A stretch of DNA of 64,000 nucleotides, from assembly GCF_012931985.1 (NCBI RefSeq), contig NZ_JAAFGM010000011.1, positions 30,937 through 94,936 on the forward strand. Direction: 5' to 3'. The DNA comes from Candidatus Roseilinea sp. NK_OTU-006. GTDB lineage: Bacteria > Chloroflexota > Anaerolineae > J036 > Brachytrichaceae. Positions 26,643 to 35,054 of the stretch are shown here, in pieces. The position numbers were made by a program, and so were the translations under genes. The notes under the pieces are model-generated. The model saw only the letters and a program-made list of their open reading frames with translations. It had not been told where the DNA came from and searched no databases. The first letter of the stretch is position 1; each line of letters opens with the position of its first letter.

Positions 26643-27035
26643 ATGAATAAGCGAATCGTCAGGGTGATCGCTGCCGGCGTCGGCGCTGCTCTCGTGCTCA
26701 CTGCTTGTGCAGTGAGCAATCGTCAAATCGTAACCGGCCCGAACGGCCTCGTCGTTGAGCCGCTCAACCTCACTACAACCCGCGCGCAACCCGCTGCGCC
26801 CGTCGTCGCTCCGCCTGCGGAAGAGCGCGCGCTGCCGCCCGCGCCGGCCACCGAGAAAGCGCCACAGCCATCCTCCGCGCCTGAGCAGTCCGGCAAAGCG
26901 GTCACGGCCGGCGACGCCGCAAAGTCCGTCCAGCAGACCAAAGCCTCAGCCGCTAAATCGGCCGACTCCATGTCGTATGGATGCGGCGGCTATGGCTACG
27001 CGGAAGGCTACGGCAGCGTTGCCAGCGACGACTAG
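26643..27035 (+). CDS. Small Ala/Pro-rich lipoprotein of unknown function
   Basis: The 130-residue product starts MNKRIVRVIAAG with a lipoprotein signal (lipobox VLTAC), then a long Pro/Ala/Glu/Lys-rich, probably unfolded region, and ends in a Gly/Tyr-rich tail with one cysteine (SYGCGGYGYAEGYG). Three ATGs follow each other at 26637, 26640 and 26643; the third is best spaced from GGAGG at 26632-26636. It has its own promoter and a strong terminator, so it is an independent, probably abundant single-gene transcript. The function is unknown. Confidence 0.75.
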   Translation: MNKRIVRVIAAGVGAALVLTACAVSNRQIVTGPNGLVVEPLNLTTTRAQPAAPVVAPPAEERALPPAPATEKAPQPSSAPEQSGKAVTAGDAAKSVQQTKASAAKSADSMSYGCGGYGYAEGYGSVASDD

Positions 27036-27060
27036 CCGGCGCGCAGTCTGACCGAGGAAT

Positions 27061-27097
27061 AAACCGACCCCGAGCGCCCTGGGGGTCGGTTTGCTTT
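27061..27097 (+). terminator. Rho-independent terminator of the lipoprotein gene
   Basis: AAACCGACCCC (27061-27071) and GGGGTCGGTTT (27082-27092) form a perfect 11 bp stem with a 10 nt loop, followed by TGCTTTT. It sits 25 bp after the stop codon. Confidence 0.85.
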
Positions 27098-27251
27098 TCG
27101 GGATATGACAAAAATTGGGGTGAGCGACGGTCAGCCCGATCTGCGCACCGCGGCTTCCCTACAGGTCGCTCATCATGACGACCGTCAGCCATCGGGGGTG
27201 TCTTGAGAGGATGATGACTGTTCACCGGATCGGTGCGGCGCTCACCGTCCC

Positions 27252-27279
27252 TTGACGGGATGTGCGCGGCCCGTATAAT
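27252..27279 (+). promoter_or_regulatory. Promoter of glutamine synthetase gene
   Basis: TTGACG (27252-27257) and a perfect TATAAT (27274-27279) are spaced by 16 bp. The start codon at 27369 gives a leader of about 80 nt with AAGGAG at 27351-27356. No repeat clearly resembling a nitrogen-regulator site was seen. Confidence 0.75.
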
Positions 27280-27368
27280 TGGGCCAATTGAGCCGAGTGT
27301 CACCAGGACGTGACGTTCCGATGAGGGGCGTCGCGTCCTCAGCTTTTCCAAAGGAGCACTACCGAATC

Positions 27369-28799
27369 ATGACCACCGAACTTAGAGAATTTTTGCGAAT
27401 ACCCTATGCGGAGCTGGAAGAGTTGAACCTCGAGGCCAAGGCTCAGCGCCTGGCGCGTGTGCCGATGCACCAGCTCCAAGAAGCACGCTTGAAGTATCTG
27501 ACCGACGAGAAGCGGATCAAAGCCGTTACCGTGTTGTTCTCCGACCTTGAAGGTCGGCTGCATATGCTCGACTACGACAAGAAGTTCTTGTTAAAGTCGT
27601 ATGACAATCTGACCTTCGACGGTTCGTCCATCCGCGGGTTCACGGCGCAACGCGAGTCCGATCTGCGACTGGGGATTGACTGGTCGGCCTTTTATTGGGC
27701 GCCGGCCGATGTTTTTGGCCCGGGCAAAGTGCTTGTTTTCGGCGAAGTGATGGAGCGCGACGGTCGGCCGTATGTTGCCGATACGCGCAGCATCCTCAAG
27801 GGCTTTGCGCAGCGGATGTTCGAGGAGAAGGGCTACACCATGAACGCGGCGAACGAGATCGAAGGGTTCTTGTTCAAGGGGTTGAACGCCGAGCGAGAGT
27901 ATCACAAAACGGGCCAGTTCGAGTTCGTCAACACGGGCGGCTACTATCACTCGCTTCCGGGGGATCCGCTCCGCCAGTTCATTGATACGGTGGCCGAGGT
28001 ACAGCGCGCGATGGGATTCCAGAACGAGAAGGATCACCCTGAAGTGGCACCTTCACAGTTCGAGATCAACTACAGCTATACCGAGGTGGTTGCTGCAGCA
28101 GATACCATCCAGCTTTATAAGCTGATCTGCCGGCAGGTGGCCGCGCTGCAAGGCCTAACCGCCAGCTTCTTGCCCAAGCCGGTCGTCGGCGTCAACGGCA
28201 GCGGCATGCACACGAACATCTCGGTCAGCCAAAACGGGGTCAATTTGTTCTGGGATGCGAACGGCGAGGAGAACCTGAGTGAGTTTGCCTGGAACTTTGT
28301 GGATCGCATCTTGACGCACGCCAACGACATCTGTCTACTGCTCAACGCGAGCGTGAATGCCTACCGCAGGCTCGACCCGCACTTTGAGGCGCCGAACCAG
28401 ATCATCGCCTCACCGGTGGATCGCGGCTCGATGGTGCGCATTCCGATCGGCAACGCACGCAGCGCGCGCATCGAGGTGCGCTCGGTGGGGCCGGATGCGA
28501 ATCCGTATTTGGTCATGTATTCGCTCTTCCGCACCGGCCTGGAGGGCAGCATCAGCAATGAGCCTGGCTTGCGTCAAGCCAAGCGCTTCCTGCCGGACAA
28601 CATCTACGACGCGATTGACAACTTCTGCGCGGCGCAGTGGAGCTCGGTGTTGCTCGGCGATGACGTCAAGGCGCGCTACGCTGACTTGAAGCGTGCCGCT
28701 GCTGATCGCTGTCCACGTTTGCTCGGCACGTTCGTCAAGGGGCCGGAGGTGCAATATCACCACGAGGTCTATAACCAGTATCTGTGGAATCTGTTCTGA
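27369..28799 (+). CDS. glnA: Glutamine synthetase, type I
   Basis: This enzyme condenses glutamate and ammonia with ATP to glutamine. The 476-residue protein has the beta-grasp domain (VTVLFSDLEGRLHML, FDGSSIRGF), metal ligands in NEIEGFLF and the ATP-site motif NGSGMHTNISVS, and the Arg-rich SARIEVRSVGPDANPYL region. I chose MTTELREF, 30 codons inside the longest frame, because AAGGAG precedes it and the promoter -10 box overlaps the first ATG. A terminator hairpin lies between it and the convergent sugar-transport operon. Confidence 0.95.
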   Translation: MTTELREFLRIPYAELEELNLEAKAQRLARVPMHQLQEARLKYLTDEKRIKAVTVLFSDLEGRLHMLDYDKKFLLKSYDNLTFDGSSIRGFTAQRESDLRLGIDWSAFYWAPADVFGPGKVLVFGEVMERDGRPYVADTRSILKGFAQRMFEEKGYTMNAANEIEGFLFKGLNAEREYHKTGQFEFVNTGGYYHSLPGDPLRQFIDTVAEVQRAMGFQNEKDHPEVAPSQFEINYSYTEVVAAADTIQLYKLICRQVAALQGLTASFLPKPVVGVNGSGMHTNISVSQNGVNLFWDANGEENLSEFAWNFVDRILTHANDICLLLNASVNAYRRLDPHFEAPNQIIASPVDRGSMVRIPIGNARSARIEVRSVGPDANPYLVMYSLFRTGLEGSISNEPGLRQAKRFLPDNIYDAIDNFCAAQWSSVLLGDDVKARYADLKRAAADRCPRLLGTFVKGPEVQYHHEVYNQYLWNLF

Positions 28800-28816
28800 G
28801 CAGACGGCTGCTCAAA

Positions 28817-28852
28817 AACGGGTAGGCGAAGGCGCGCCTCCGCCTACCCGTT
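28817..28852. terminator. Strong bidirectional hairpin between convergent operons
   Basis: AACGGGTAGGCG and CGCCTACCCGTT form a perfect 12 bp stem; the loop holds the palindrome GGCGCGCC. Read on the minus strand the stem is followed by a T5 run, giving a canonical terminator for the sugar-transport/FmdB operon. On the plus strand it is a hairpin without a T-run after glnA. Confidence 0.8.
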
Positions 28853-28871
28853 AGCACTGAACGGCTTGCGC

Positions 28872-29087
28872 TCAATGGCGCCCGCAGGCGCAACTGCCGC
28901 CGCACGCGCAGTTGCTGGCTTCCTGCGAATCGCTCGATACCCCAGCGGTGGCGAAGCGCGAGATCAGCCGCCGCACGCGGTGTTCCCCACATTCCGGGCA
29001 GGCGACTTTGCGCTCATCGCGTGCGTTGCGGATGATGCGCTCGAAGGTTGCGCCGCACTTGGCGCAACGGTATTCGCGTAGCGCCAT
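28872..29087 (-). CDS. FmdB-family zinc-ribbon protein
   Basis: The 71-residue protein begins MALREYRCAKCGATFERI and has a second knuckle CPECGEH, the four-cysteine zinc ribbon of FmdB-type regulatory proteins. A Cys/Gly-rich tail (CACGGSCACGRH) follows, as in many family members. Its ATG overlaps the stop codon of the sugar-binding protein gene, so it is translationally coupled as the last gene of the importer operon. Its role is unknown; the family was named for a presumed regulator of formamidase and amidase genes. Confidence 0.85.
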   Translation of the reverse strand: MALREYRCAKCGATFERIIRNARDERKVACPECGEHRVRRLISRFATAGVSSDSQEASNCACGGSCACGRH

Positions 29088-30124
29088 CAGTCCTTCCAGT
29101 TGCCGGTCTCCCACTTCTTCAGGAACACGTCGGCCTCTTCCGGCGTGCGCACCAGGTCGAAGCCGGTGTCCACGAAGGGTGGGTACTCCTTCTTGTTCAC
29201 CACGATGTCGTACAAGATGCCGACGGCATCGTAGCCCCAGCCGTAGAACTTCTGGCCGATCAGGGCGTGCACCAGGCCCTCTTTGAGCAGCTTCAGCTCG
29301 TTCTCCAAGATGTCCCAGGCGACCACCTTCATGCCGGCCTTGGCTGCGGCCTGGAACTTGGGCATGGCGTTGATGTCGCCGAACAGCGGCCATGCGCCGG
29401 CCATGAAGTAGCCGGCCAGGTCGGGGTTGGCGGTCAGGCGGTTCTCCACGACCTCAATGCCCTTCTGGATGTCGTCGTTGCACGGGTCGGTGGCCACCCA
29501 CTGCAAACCGGCCGGATCGGCCACCTCGCGGAATGCGCGGATGCGCGCCTCCAGGTTCTGTGCGCCGGGCACGCCGGTGAGGATGGCGTAGGTCTTGTTC
29601 GGTTTGTCCTTCAGCAGCTCCACCATGATCTCGGCGCCTTTACGCGCGGCAGCCTCGTTGTCCAGGCTGTAGAAAGTGATGCGCTTGGAGTTGGGCGAGT
29701 CCGAGTCCCAGGTGATGACCGGGATGCCGGCATCCATCGCGCGGTCAATCACCGGCTTGAGCGCGTCGGGGTCGTTGCACGAGATGCCCATGCCGTCCAC
29801 CTTGCGCGCGATGGCCGCGTCGAGCAATTCGGCCTGCTTCTGTGCGTCGGCGGATTCGGGGCCGACCCACTCCACGGTGATGCCCAACTCCTTGGCCTTA
29901 TCCTGTGCGCCGCGGCGGGCCACGTCGAACACCGGGTTGTTCACCGCTTTGGGCGACCAGACGAACGTCAGCGGCTTCTTCTCTGCAGCCGGCGCCGTGG
30001 TCGGCTGTGCGGCTTGGGGTGGCGCAGCCGGCGGAGGCGCAGCGCAGCTCGCCAGCGCCACGGCGCCGGCGCCGATGCCCGCTGCGCGCAGAAAAGTGCG
30101 TCGCGAAACTTTCTTCGTGTTCAT
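29087..30124 (-). CDS. Sugar ABC transporter substrate-binding lipoprotein (RbsB-like)
   Basis: The 345-residue protein starts with a twin-arginine signal (SRRTFLRAAG) that ends in a lipobox (ALASC), then a Pro/Ala linker and a two-lobed periplasmic-binding fold of the Peripla_BP_4 type (VFDVARRGAQDKAKELGITV, ISCNDPDALKPVIDRAMDAGIPVITWDSDSP). This type binds ribose, xylose, AI-2 or related sugars; the ligand cannot be fixed. Permease and ATPase genes lie directly upstream on the same strand, completing an importer. Confidence 0.94.
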   Translation of the reverse strand: MNTKKVSRRTFLRAAGIGAGAVALASCAAPPPAAPPQAAQPTTAPAAEKKPLTFVWSPKAVNNPVFDVARRGAQDKAKELGITVEWVGPESADAQKQAELLDAAIARKVDGMGISCNDPDALKPVIDRAMDAGIPVITWDSDSPNSKRITFYSLDNEAAARKGAEIMVELLKDKPNKTYAILTGVPGAQNLEARIRAFREVADPAGLQWVATDPCNDDIQKGIEVVENRLTANPDLAGYFMAGAWPLFGDINAMPKFQAAAKAGMKVVAWDILENELKLLKEGLVHALIGQKFYGWGYDAVGILYDIVVNKKEYPPFVDTGFDLVRTPEEADVFLKKWETGNWKD

Positions 30125-30197
30125 GCGAGTCTTACCCTCCTTTTGAACTTCGCGCGTGCGACGGGCGACGTCTGCCCGTCGCCAACTTTAAGGTATA

Positions 30198-31226
30198 TCA
30201 AGTTCGCCGTTGGCGCAAGCGGTCAATCAGCGCCGAGAGCAGGATGATGCCGCCGGTGAAGGCTTGTTGCCAGTAGCTCTCCACGCGCAGCAGCACCAGG
30301 GCGTTGTTCAGCACGCCGATCAGAATGGCGCCGAGCACCGCGCCCAGCACCGTGCCACGCCCGCCGGAGAGGCTCACGCCGCCGATCACCGCCGCGGCAA
30401 TCACGAACAGCTCGTAGCCCAGCGCCTGCGTCGGCGCGGAGACGCCCAGCCGCGCCACCACCAGCACGCCGCCCACGCCGGCCAGCGCGCCGGAGAGCAC
30501 GTACGTCAGCAGCTTCACGCGGTTTACCGGCAAGCCGGTGAGCAGCGCGCTGGTCTCGTTGCCGCCGATCGCGTAGATGTATGTGCCCCACACATGATAC
30601 GAGAGGAAAACGGCGACGATGATGGCCAGGATGAGCAGAAAGATGACGGGCGTGGGCACCGGGCCGATGTAGCCCTGGCCCAGCGCGACGAACTCGATCG
30701 GGAAGTTGCGCACCGTCTGGCCGCTGGTCAGGCCGACCACCAGCCCGCGCACCACACCCAACATGCCCAGCGTGGCGATGAACGGCACGACTTTCAAACG
30801 CACCACCAATAGCCCGTTGATCAGCCCGACTGTGGCGCCGGCCAGCACGCCCAGGGCAAAGGCGATGGCCGGCGGCAGCCCGAAGCTCGGCAACTGGTAG
30901 GCTGTCGTCCCGCCCAGGCTGACTGCCATTGCGGCGATTAGCCCGCTGAAGGCCATGGTCGAGCCGATGGAGAGATCAATGCCGCCGGCCAGGATGACCA
31001 TGGTGACGCCCAGCGCGGCGATCGCGATGTCGGCGTTGTTGCGCAGGATGTTGAAGATGTTGTCCGACGTGAGGAAGGCGCTGCTGCTTTGTGACAGCAC
31101 CAGGCTGAGCGTGAGCAGCACCAGCACAATGCTGGTCTCCGGGCGTTGGATGATCCGGCGCAACAGGGACGGTTGCTGCGCAGCCGCCTTCGCAGCTTTG
31201 CTCTCTACTGCAACGTTCGTGCTCAT
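30198..31226 (-). CDS. Sugar ABC transporter permease (RbsC-like)
   Basis: The 342-residue protein has about nine or ten transmembrane helices and the BPD_transp_2 signatures AGGIDLSIGSTMAFSGL and, near the C-terminus, GGVSLSGGRGTVLGAVLGA. It forms the channel of the ribose/galactose-type importer. The start MSTNVAVESK is preferred to an ATG five codons earlier. It lies 32 bp after the ATPase gene and 73 bp before the binding-protein gene. Confidence 0.93.
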   Translation of the reverse strand: MSTNVAVESKAAKAAAQQPSLLRRIIQRPETSIVLVLLTLSLVLSQSSSAFLTSDNIFNILRNNADIAIAALGVTMVILAGGIDLSIGSTMAFSGLIAAMAVSLGGTTAYQLPSFGLPPAIAFALGVLAGATVGLINGLLVVRLKVVPFIATLGMLGVVRGLVVGLTSGQTVRNFPIEFVALGQGYIGPVPTPVIFLLILAIIVAVFLSYHVWGTYIYAIGGNETSALLTGLPVNRVKLLTYVLSGALAGVGGVLVVARLGVSAPTQALGYELFVIAAAVIGGVSLSGGRGTVLGAVLGAILIGVLNNALVLLRVESYWQQAFTGGIILLSALIDRLRQRRT

Positions 31227-31258
31227 ACGACGACCTGACAACGTGATTAATTGATACT

Positions 31259-32767
31259 TCAGCGCTTCCCGCTTGCCAGCGCCAGCACGCGCTCTTGGGT
31301 AGCCTCTGCGCGCGAGAGTTGGCCGGCCAGACGACCTTCGCTCATCACCAGGATGCGATCGCTCATGGCCAGCATCTCCGGCAGCTCCGATGAGATCAGC
31401 AAGATGGCCATGCCGCGATGCGCCAGCTCGTCAATCAGGGCGTGAATCTCGGCCTTGGCGCCCACGTCAATGCCGCGCGTGGGTTCGTCGAGCAGCAGCA
31501 CGTTGAGGTTGGCGGCCAGCCACTTGGCCAGCACCACCTTTTGCTGGTTGCCGCCGGAGAGCGAGCCGACGAGCAAGTCGGTGCGCGGGGGGCGCACTTG
31601 TAGCTCGTCCACGTAGCGCTGCGCGGTGCGTTCCACCTCCGGCCAACTGATGAACTGCCCGCCGCGCGCCAGTTGGCGCAGCACCGTGAGCGTCGTGTTG
31701 TCCCGCACAGTCATGCCCAGCACCAGCCCTTGCACTTTGCGGTCCTCGGGCACATAACCGATGCCCAGCCGTCGCGCGTCCTGTGGCGAGCGGATGTGCA
31801 CCGGCCGACCGTTCAGCCGAATCGTGCCGCTATCTACGCGGTCGGCGCCGAAGATAGCCCGCGCCACTTCCGTGCGCCCAGAGCCGACCAGCCCGGCCAG
31901 CCCGACCACCTCGCCGGCGCGGATGTGGAAGGTGATGTCCTCGATCACGCCGCGCCGCGTCAAGCCCTCCACCTCCAACACCACCGCGCCCGGCTGGGCC
32001 GGCCGCTTGGGGTAGAGGTTCTCGATCGGGCGGCCCACCATCATAGCGATCAGGCGCGCGTCGCTGGCCTCGGCGATGGGCAGCCCGCCGGCGTTTTGGC
32101 CATCGCGCAGCACCACGACGCGGTCGCAAATGGCGCGCACCTCGTTCAGGCGGTGCGAGACGAACACCACGCCCAGGCCGCGCGCCTTCAGCCGGCGGAT
32201 GATCGCGAAGAGGTGTTCCACTTCCTCATCCGGCAGCGCCGAGGTCGGCTCATCCATCACGATCAGCCGGGCGTCGAACGCCAGCGCCTTGGCGATCTCG
32301 GTGAGCTGCTGAAAGGCGACTGACAGCTCGCCAACTTTGCGGCGCGGGTCCAGCCCGACGATGCCGAGCTGCTCGAAGAGCGCCTGTGTCTCCCGCGCGC
32401 GGCGGGCGCGGTCAACGAAGCCCAGCTTGCCCAGCAGCTTGCTCATGCGCTGCGGCCGATGCAAGAAGACGTTCTCGGCGACGGTCTGGTTCGGCGTGAG
32501 GTTCAGCTCCTGGTAGATGACGGCGACGCCCAGCCGCTGGGCGTCCTGTGGGTTGTGGATGGCGACCGGCCGGCCGTCCATGAGGATGTCGCCCTGGTCG
32601 CGGGTGTGCACGCCGGCCAGGATTTTGATGAGCGTGGATTTGCCGGCGCCGTTCTCGCCCAGCAGCCCCACCACCTCGCCGCGGTCCACCGCGAAGTGCA
32701 CGTTGTCCAGCGCCTGTGTGCCGCCGAAGCGCTTGCTGATGCCGCGCATCTCCAAGAGCATAGCCAT
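31259..32767 (-). CDS. Sugar ABC transporter ATPase with two nucleotide-binding domains (RbsA/MglA-like)
   Basis: Two ABC domains lie in 502 residues. The first has Walker A GENGAGKST, Walker B LIVMDEPTSALP and the usual weak signature of this family (ELSVAFQQLTEIAKAL). The second has the typical altered Walker A LAGLVGSGRTE, signature LSGGNQQKVVLAKWL and LLLDEPTRGIDVGAK. This matches RbsA and MglA. The start MAMLLEMRGI was chosen because the N-terminal 48 residues of the longer frame are not family-like and a promoter ends 8 nt upstream. It is the first gene of the importer operon. Confidence 0.94.
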   Translation of the reverse strand: MAMLLEMRGISKRFGGTQALDNVHFAVDRGEVVGLLGENGAGKSTLIKILAGVHTRDQGDILMDGRPVAIHNPQDAQRLGVAVIYQELNLTPNQTVAENVFLHRPQRMSKLLGKLGFVDRARRARETQALFEQLGIVGLDPRRKVGELSVAFQQLTEIAKALAFDARLIVMDEPTSALPDEEVEHLFAIIRRLKARGLGVVFVSHRLNEVRAICDRVVVLRDGQNAGGLPIAEASDARLIAMMVGRPIENLYPKRPAQPGAVVLEVEGLTRRGVIEDITFHIRAGEVVGLAGLVGSGRTEVARAIFGADRVDSGTIRLNGRPVHIRSPQDARRLGIGYVPEDRKVQGLVLGMTVRDNTTLTVLRQLARGGQFISWPEVERTAQRYVDELQVRPPRTDLLVGSLSGGNQQKVVLAKWLAANLNVLLLDEPTRGIDVGAKAEIHALIDELAHRGMAILLISSELPEMLAMSDRILVMSEGRLAGQLSRAEATQERVLALASGKR

Positions 32768-32775
32768 CAGCCAGG

Positions 32776-32803
32776 ATTGTAGGGCAACTGCGCCGCGGGG
32801 CAA
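32776..32803 (-). promoter_or_regulatory. Promoter of the sugar importer operon, leaderless type
   Basis: On the minus strand TTGCCC and TACAAT are spaced by 16 bp, and the -10 box ends 8 nt before the ATG at 32767. Transcription would start at or next to the start codon. Confidence 0.55.
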
Positions 32804-32987
32804 GGGGAGCGGTTGGGCGCAGGGCTTACGCATGGGCAGAGGATCAGTCGCGCGCCCGCCTGCGCGATTGCTTGCCGGCTGGGACGAGCGCTGCCGCCTG
32901 AACCGGCTCACGGGCGACCTTAAAACTCTTAGATGCGTTTGCCCTCGACGCTGGATAGACGCGGCTGACCTGGCGCTGCCGATTCGT

Positions 32988-34160
32988 CTAACGCAGTCCC
33001 CTCAATCGCCAGAACATCCCCACCGCCCCGAGCTGAACGACGACCGAGAAGGCGATGAGCGCCGACAGCGATGCGTCATAGAGCACGCCCATCAGCGCGC
33101 TGCCCAGGAACCAGGCGACTCCATAGCCGGTGTTGAAGATGCCGTAGGCCGTCCCGCGTCGGTCGGCGTGGACCATCCCGGCGACCGTCGCCCGCAGAAT
33201 GGATTCCTGCGCGCCCATGCCGATGCCCCAAAGCGCCATACCGACGACTGCTGCCGGCAAGCCGCCCAGGAAGACCAGCGGCGCAAAGAGCGCGCTCAGC
33301 CCCGTCACGGCTGCCAGAACCACGAGTCCGATCCGGTCAAACAGCCGCCCGAAGACCAATGCCGCAACCGCATCTACGCCCATCGCCACTGCATACAAAA
33401 CCGGGATGAGGTTCTGTGGCGCGATGCCATTCTTCTCGAAGTGGAAGGCGATCAGGGGGAAATCGGCGAATCCGGCAGCCGCCAGCGCCGCGCCGGCGAG
33501 GTAGAGCCAATAGGCGCGCGGCAATCCTTGCGGCTTCAGTTGGGGCCGAGCGATCTCGAGTTCGCGAGGACGCGGATAGAGCCATCGCGCCAGCAGGAGT
33601 GCGCCGATTGCCAGCACAGCCGGAATCGCCAGGATGGCAAAAGCCGCCGGATAATCATCGCGCAGGAACAGCACGGCGGAGACGACGAGCGGCCCGGCGA
33701 CCGCGCCGACCTGGTCCATGGCCTCGTGCAGGCCGAAGCCCCAACCGCGCCCGGTGGCCTGGGTGGCGTGTGAGAGCATCGCGTCGCGCGCCGGCGTGCG
33801 GATCGCCTTGCCGATGCGCTCGGCTATCATCAGCATCGCTGCGATCTCCCACCGGCCGGCCAGCGCCATGAGCGGCACGGCGAACAAATTGACTGTGTAG
33901 CCGGCGATGGTGATGGCCCAGTACTGCCGGGTGCGGTCGCTGATTGCGCCGGAGATCAGACGCAACCCGTAGCCGAGCAGTTCGCCCAACCCTGCTACGA
34001 TGCCGACGGCTGTGCCGCTTGCGCCGAGCACGGCCAGGAATGGGCCGGTGATGCTGCGCGCGCCCTCATACGTCACATCGGCAAACAGGCTGACCAAACC
34101 GAGCAGCACCACGAAGCGGATGGCGGTGAGCCGCGTGATGTCTTTGATATTGGCGAGCAT
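32988..34160 (-). CDS. MFS transporter
   Basis: The 390-residue protein has about twelve hydrophobic helices, with the conserved loop GLRLISGAISDRTRQYW between helices 2 and 3 and the second-half counterpart VFGRLFDRIG. It belongs to the major facilitator superfamily; the substrate is unknown. It lies 28 bp after the DUF190 gene in the crcB operon and may be expressed under the same fluoride riboswitch, though family membership gives no independent hint of fluoride transport. Confidence 0.9.
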   Translation of the reverse strand: MLANIKDITRLTAIRFVVLLGLVSLFADVTYEGARSITGPFLAVLGASGTAVGIVAGLGELLGYGLRLISGAISDRTRQYWAITIAGYTVNLFAVPLMALAGRWEIAAMLMIAERIGKAIRTPARDAMLSHATQATGRGWGFGLHEAMDQVGAVAGPLVVSAVLFLRDDYPAAFAILAIPAVLAIGALLLARWLYPRPRELEIARPQLKPQGLPRAYWLYLAGAALAAAGFADFPLIAFHFEKNGIAPQNLIPVLYAVAMGVDAVAALVFGRLFDRIGLVVLAAVTGLSALFAPLVFLGGLPAAVVGMALWGIGMGAQESILRATVAGMVHADRRGTAYGIFNTGYGVAWFLGSALMGVLYDASLSALIAFSVVVQLGAVGMFWRLRGLR

Positions 34161-34188
34161 GGGGCGTGGGGTTCAGTATCCGGTAGCG

Positions 34189-34536
34189 TCAGGGGGTATC
34201 GGTGGGTTTGCTTCGGTAGAAACGGATGCGCGCCTTCTCGAGCGTGGCGAGACCTTCGCGGATGCTCCCTTCGATGCTGTTGAAGAAGCGCTCCAGCCTC
34301 TCCTGCGTGTCAACGATCTCGACCACAATGGGCAGATCTTCCGACAGGCGCTCGATCTTGGCGGTGTGGACGCGGCTATTGGCGCCAAATCCCATGATGC
34401 CGCGCAGCACGGTCGCGCCGGCCATGCCCTGGCGCTTGGCCTCGAGCACGATCCATTCGTAGAGCAGCTTGCCGTCTTTGCGATCGCTCTCGCCGATGAA
34501 GATGCGCAGCAGATAGCCTTCTTCGGGTAACACCAT
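34189..34536 (-). CDS. DUF190 family protein
   Basis: The 115-residue protein shows the DUF190 pattern: LRIFIGESDRKDGKLLYEWIVLEAKRQG in outline, then GATVLRGIMGFG and a PIVVEIVDTQERLERF core. The fold is PII-like (ferredoxin-like trimer). It is often encoded next to CrcB channels and is thought to modulate them, but this is unproven. Here it starts 4 bp after crcB and so is certainly in the same transcript. Confidence 0.93.
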   Translation of the reverse strand: MVLPEEGYLLRIFIGESDRKDGKLLYEWIVLEAKRQGMAGATVLRGIMGFGANSRVHTAKIERLSEDLPIVVEIVDTQERLERFFNSIEGSIREGLATLEKARIRFYRSKPTDTP

Positions 34537-34540
34537 CGCT

Positions 34541-34939
34541 TCACCTCCAGATCAGGGCAGCGGCGACGCGGCCCAACCAAACTGCCAGCAGGCCGAGCAC
34601 GACTTGCACCGAGACATTGGCGAACGTGCTCAGCGCCTGACCGTCGCGCAGCAAGTTCACGGACTCGTTGGCAAAGGTGGAGAATGTCGTGTATCCGCCC
34701 AGCATGCCGGTGAACACGAACAGGCGCGACTCGGTAGTGAACACGCCGCGCGCCTCGGCCAGTTGCGACAACAGGCCGATGATGAAGCAGCCGGTTAGGT
34801 TCACGACCATCGTTCCGTAAGGGAATTGCACATTCTGCATCACACCTTGCACGTAGCCGCTGAACAGATAGCGCAGTACCGCGCCGATGCAGCCGCCTAA
34901 GCCCACCAACACGATGCGATTGAGTGCGACGTTGTCCAT
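34541..34939 (-). CDS. crcB: CrcB/Fluc fluoride channel
   Basis: CrcB proteins form dual-topology dimers that let fluoride leave the cell. The 132-residue protein has four hydrophobic helices and the hallmark residues: GGCIGAVLRYLFSG at the N-terminus, PYGTMVVNLTGCFIIGLL (pore Asn) and GMLGGYTTFSTFANE (Phe and Thr of the polar track). A fluoride riboswitch with an intrinsic terminator lies directly upstream. No Shine-Dalgarno sequence is seen between the terminator T-run and the ATG. Confidence 0.96.
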   Translation of the reverse strand: MDNVALNRIVLVGLGGCIGAVLRYLFSGYVQGVMQNVQFPYGTMVVNLTGCFIIGLLSQLAEARGVFTTESRLFVFTGMLGGYTTFSTFANESVNLLRDGQALSTFANVSVQVVLGLLAVWLGRVAAALIWR

Positions 34940-34951
34940 TGCAGCGTCAAC

Positions 34952-34989
34952 AAAAAAGCTTCTGCCGCGTAATCACCTTGGCAGAAGCT
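34952..34989 (-). terminator. Riboswitch-controlled terminator before crcB
   Basis: On the minus strand AGCTTCTGCC and GGCAGAAGCT form a perfect 10 bp stem with a 13 nt loop followed by T6. The first six bases of the 5' arm, AGCTTC, are also the 3' strand of the aptamer pseudoknot, so aptamer folding and termination exclude each other. Confidence 0.9.
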
Positions 34990-35054
34990 ATCAGTCAACA
35001 TTGACGGTTCTCGCGGGACCTTCTAGTCACCGGCGACAGCGAGCTTCATCGCTG
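34984..35054 (-). ncRNA. Fluoride riboswitch (crcB motif) aptamer with an inserted hairpin
   Basis: On the minus strand CAGCG-ATGAAGCT-CGCTG forms P1 with the characteristic loop containing GATGAAGCT. AACC, a short hairpin GTCA-ATGT-TGAC and TGATAGCTTC follow, matching the order P1, AAC junction, second stem, TGATG-type strand of known fluoride aptamers. The loop GAAGCT is complementary to the final AGCTTC, forming the pseudoknot. Between P1 and the AAC junction sits an extra segment of about 27 nt that can fold as a stem (TCGC with GCGA, then GAC with GTC). It controls crcB through the overlapping terminator: fluoride binding should allow read-through. Confidence 0.85.

Noticed and set aside
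29048..30247. Long plus-strand open frame of 399 codons opposite the sugar-binding protein gene
   Set aside because: The minus-strand frame encodes a recognisable Tat-lipoprotein binding protein. The plus frame is a His/Arg/Val-rich low-information translation caused by GC-rich codon use.
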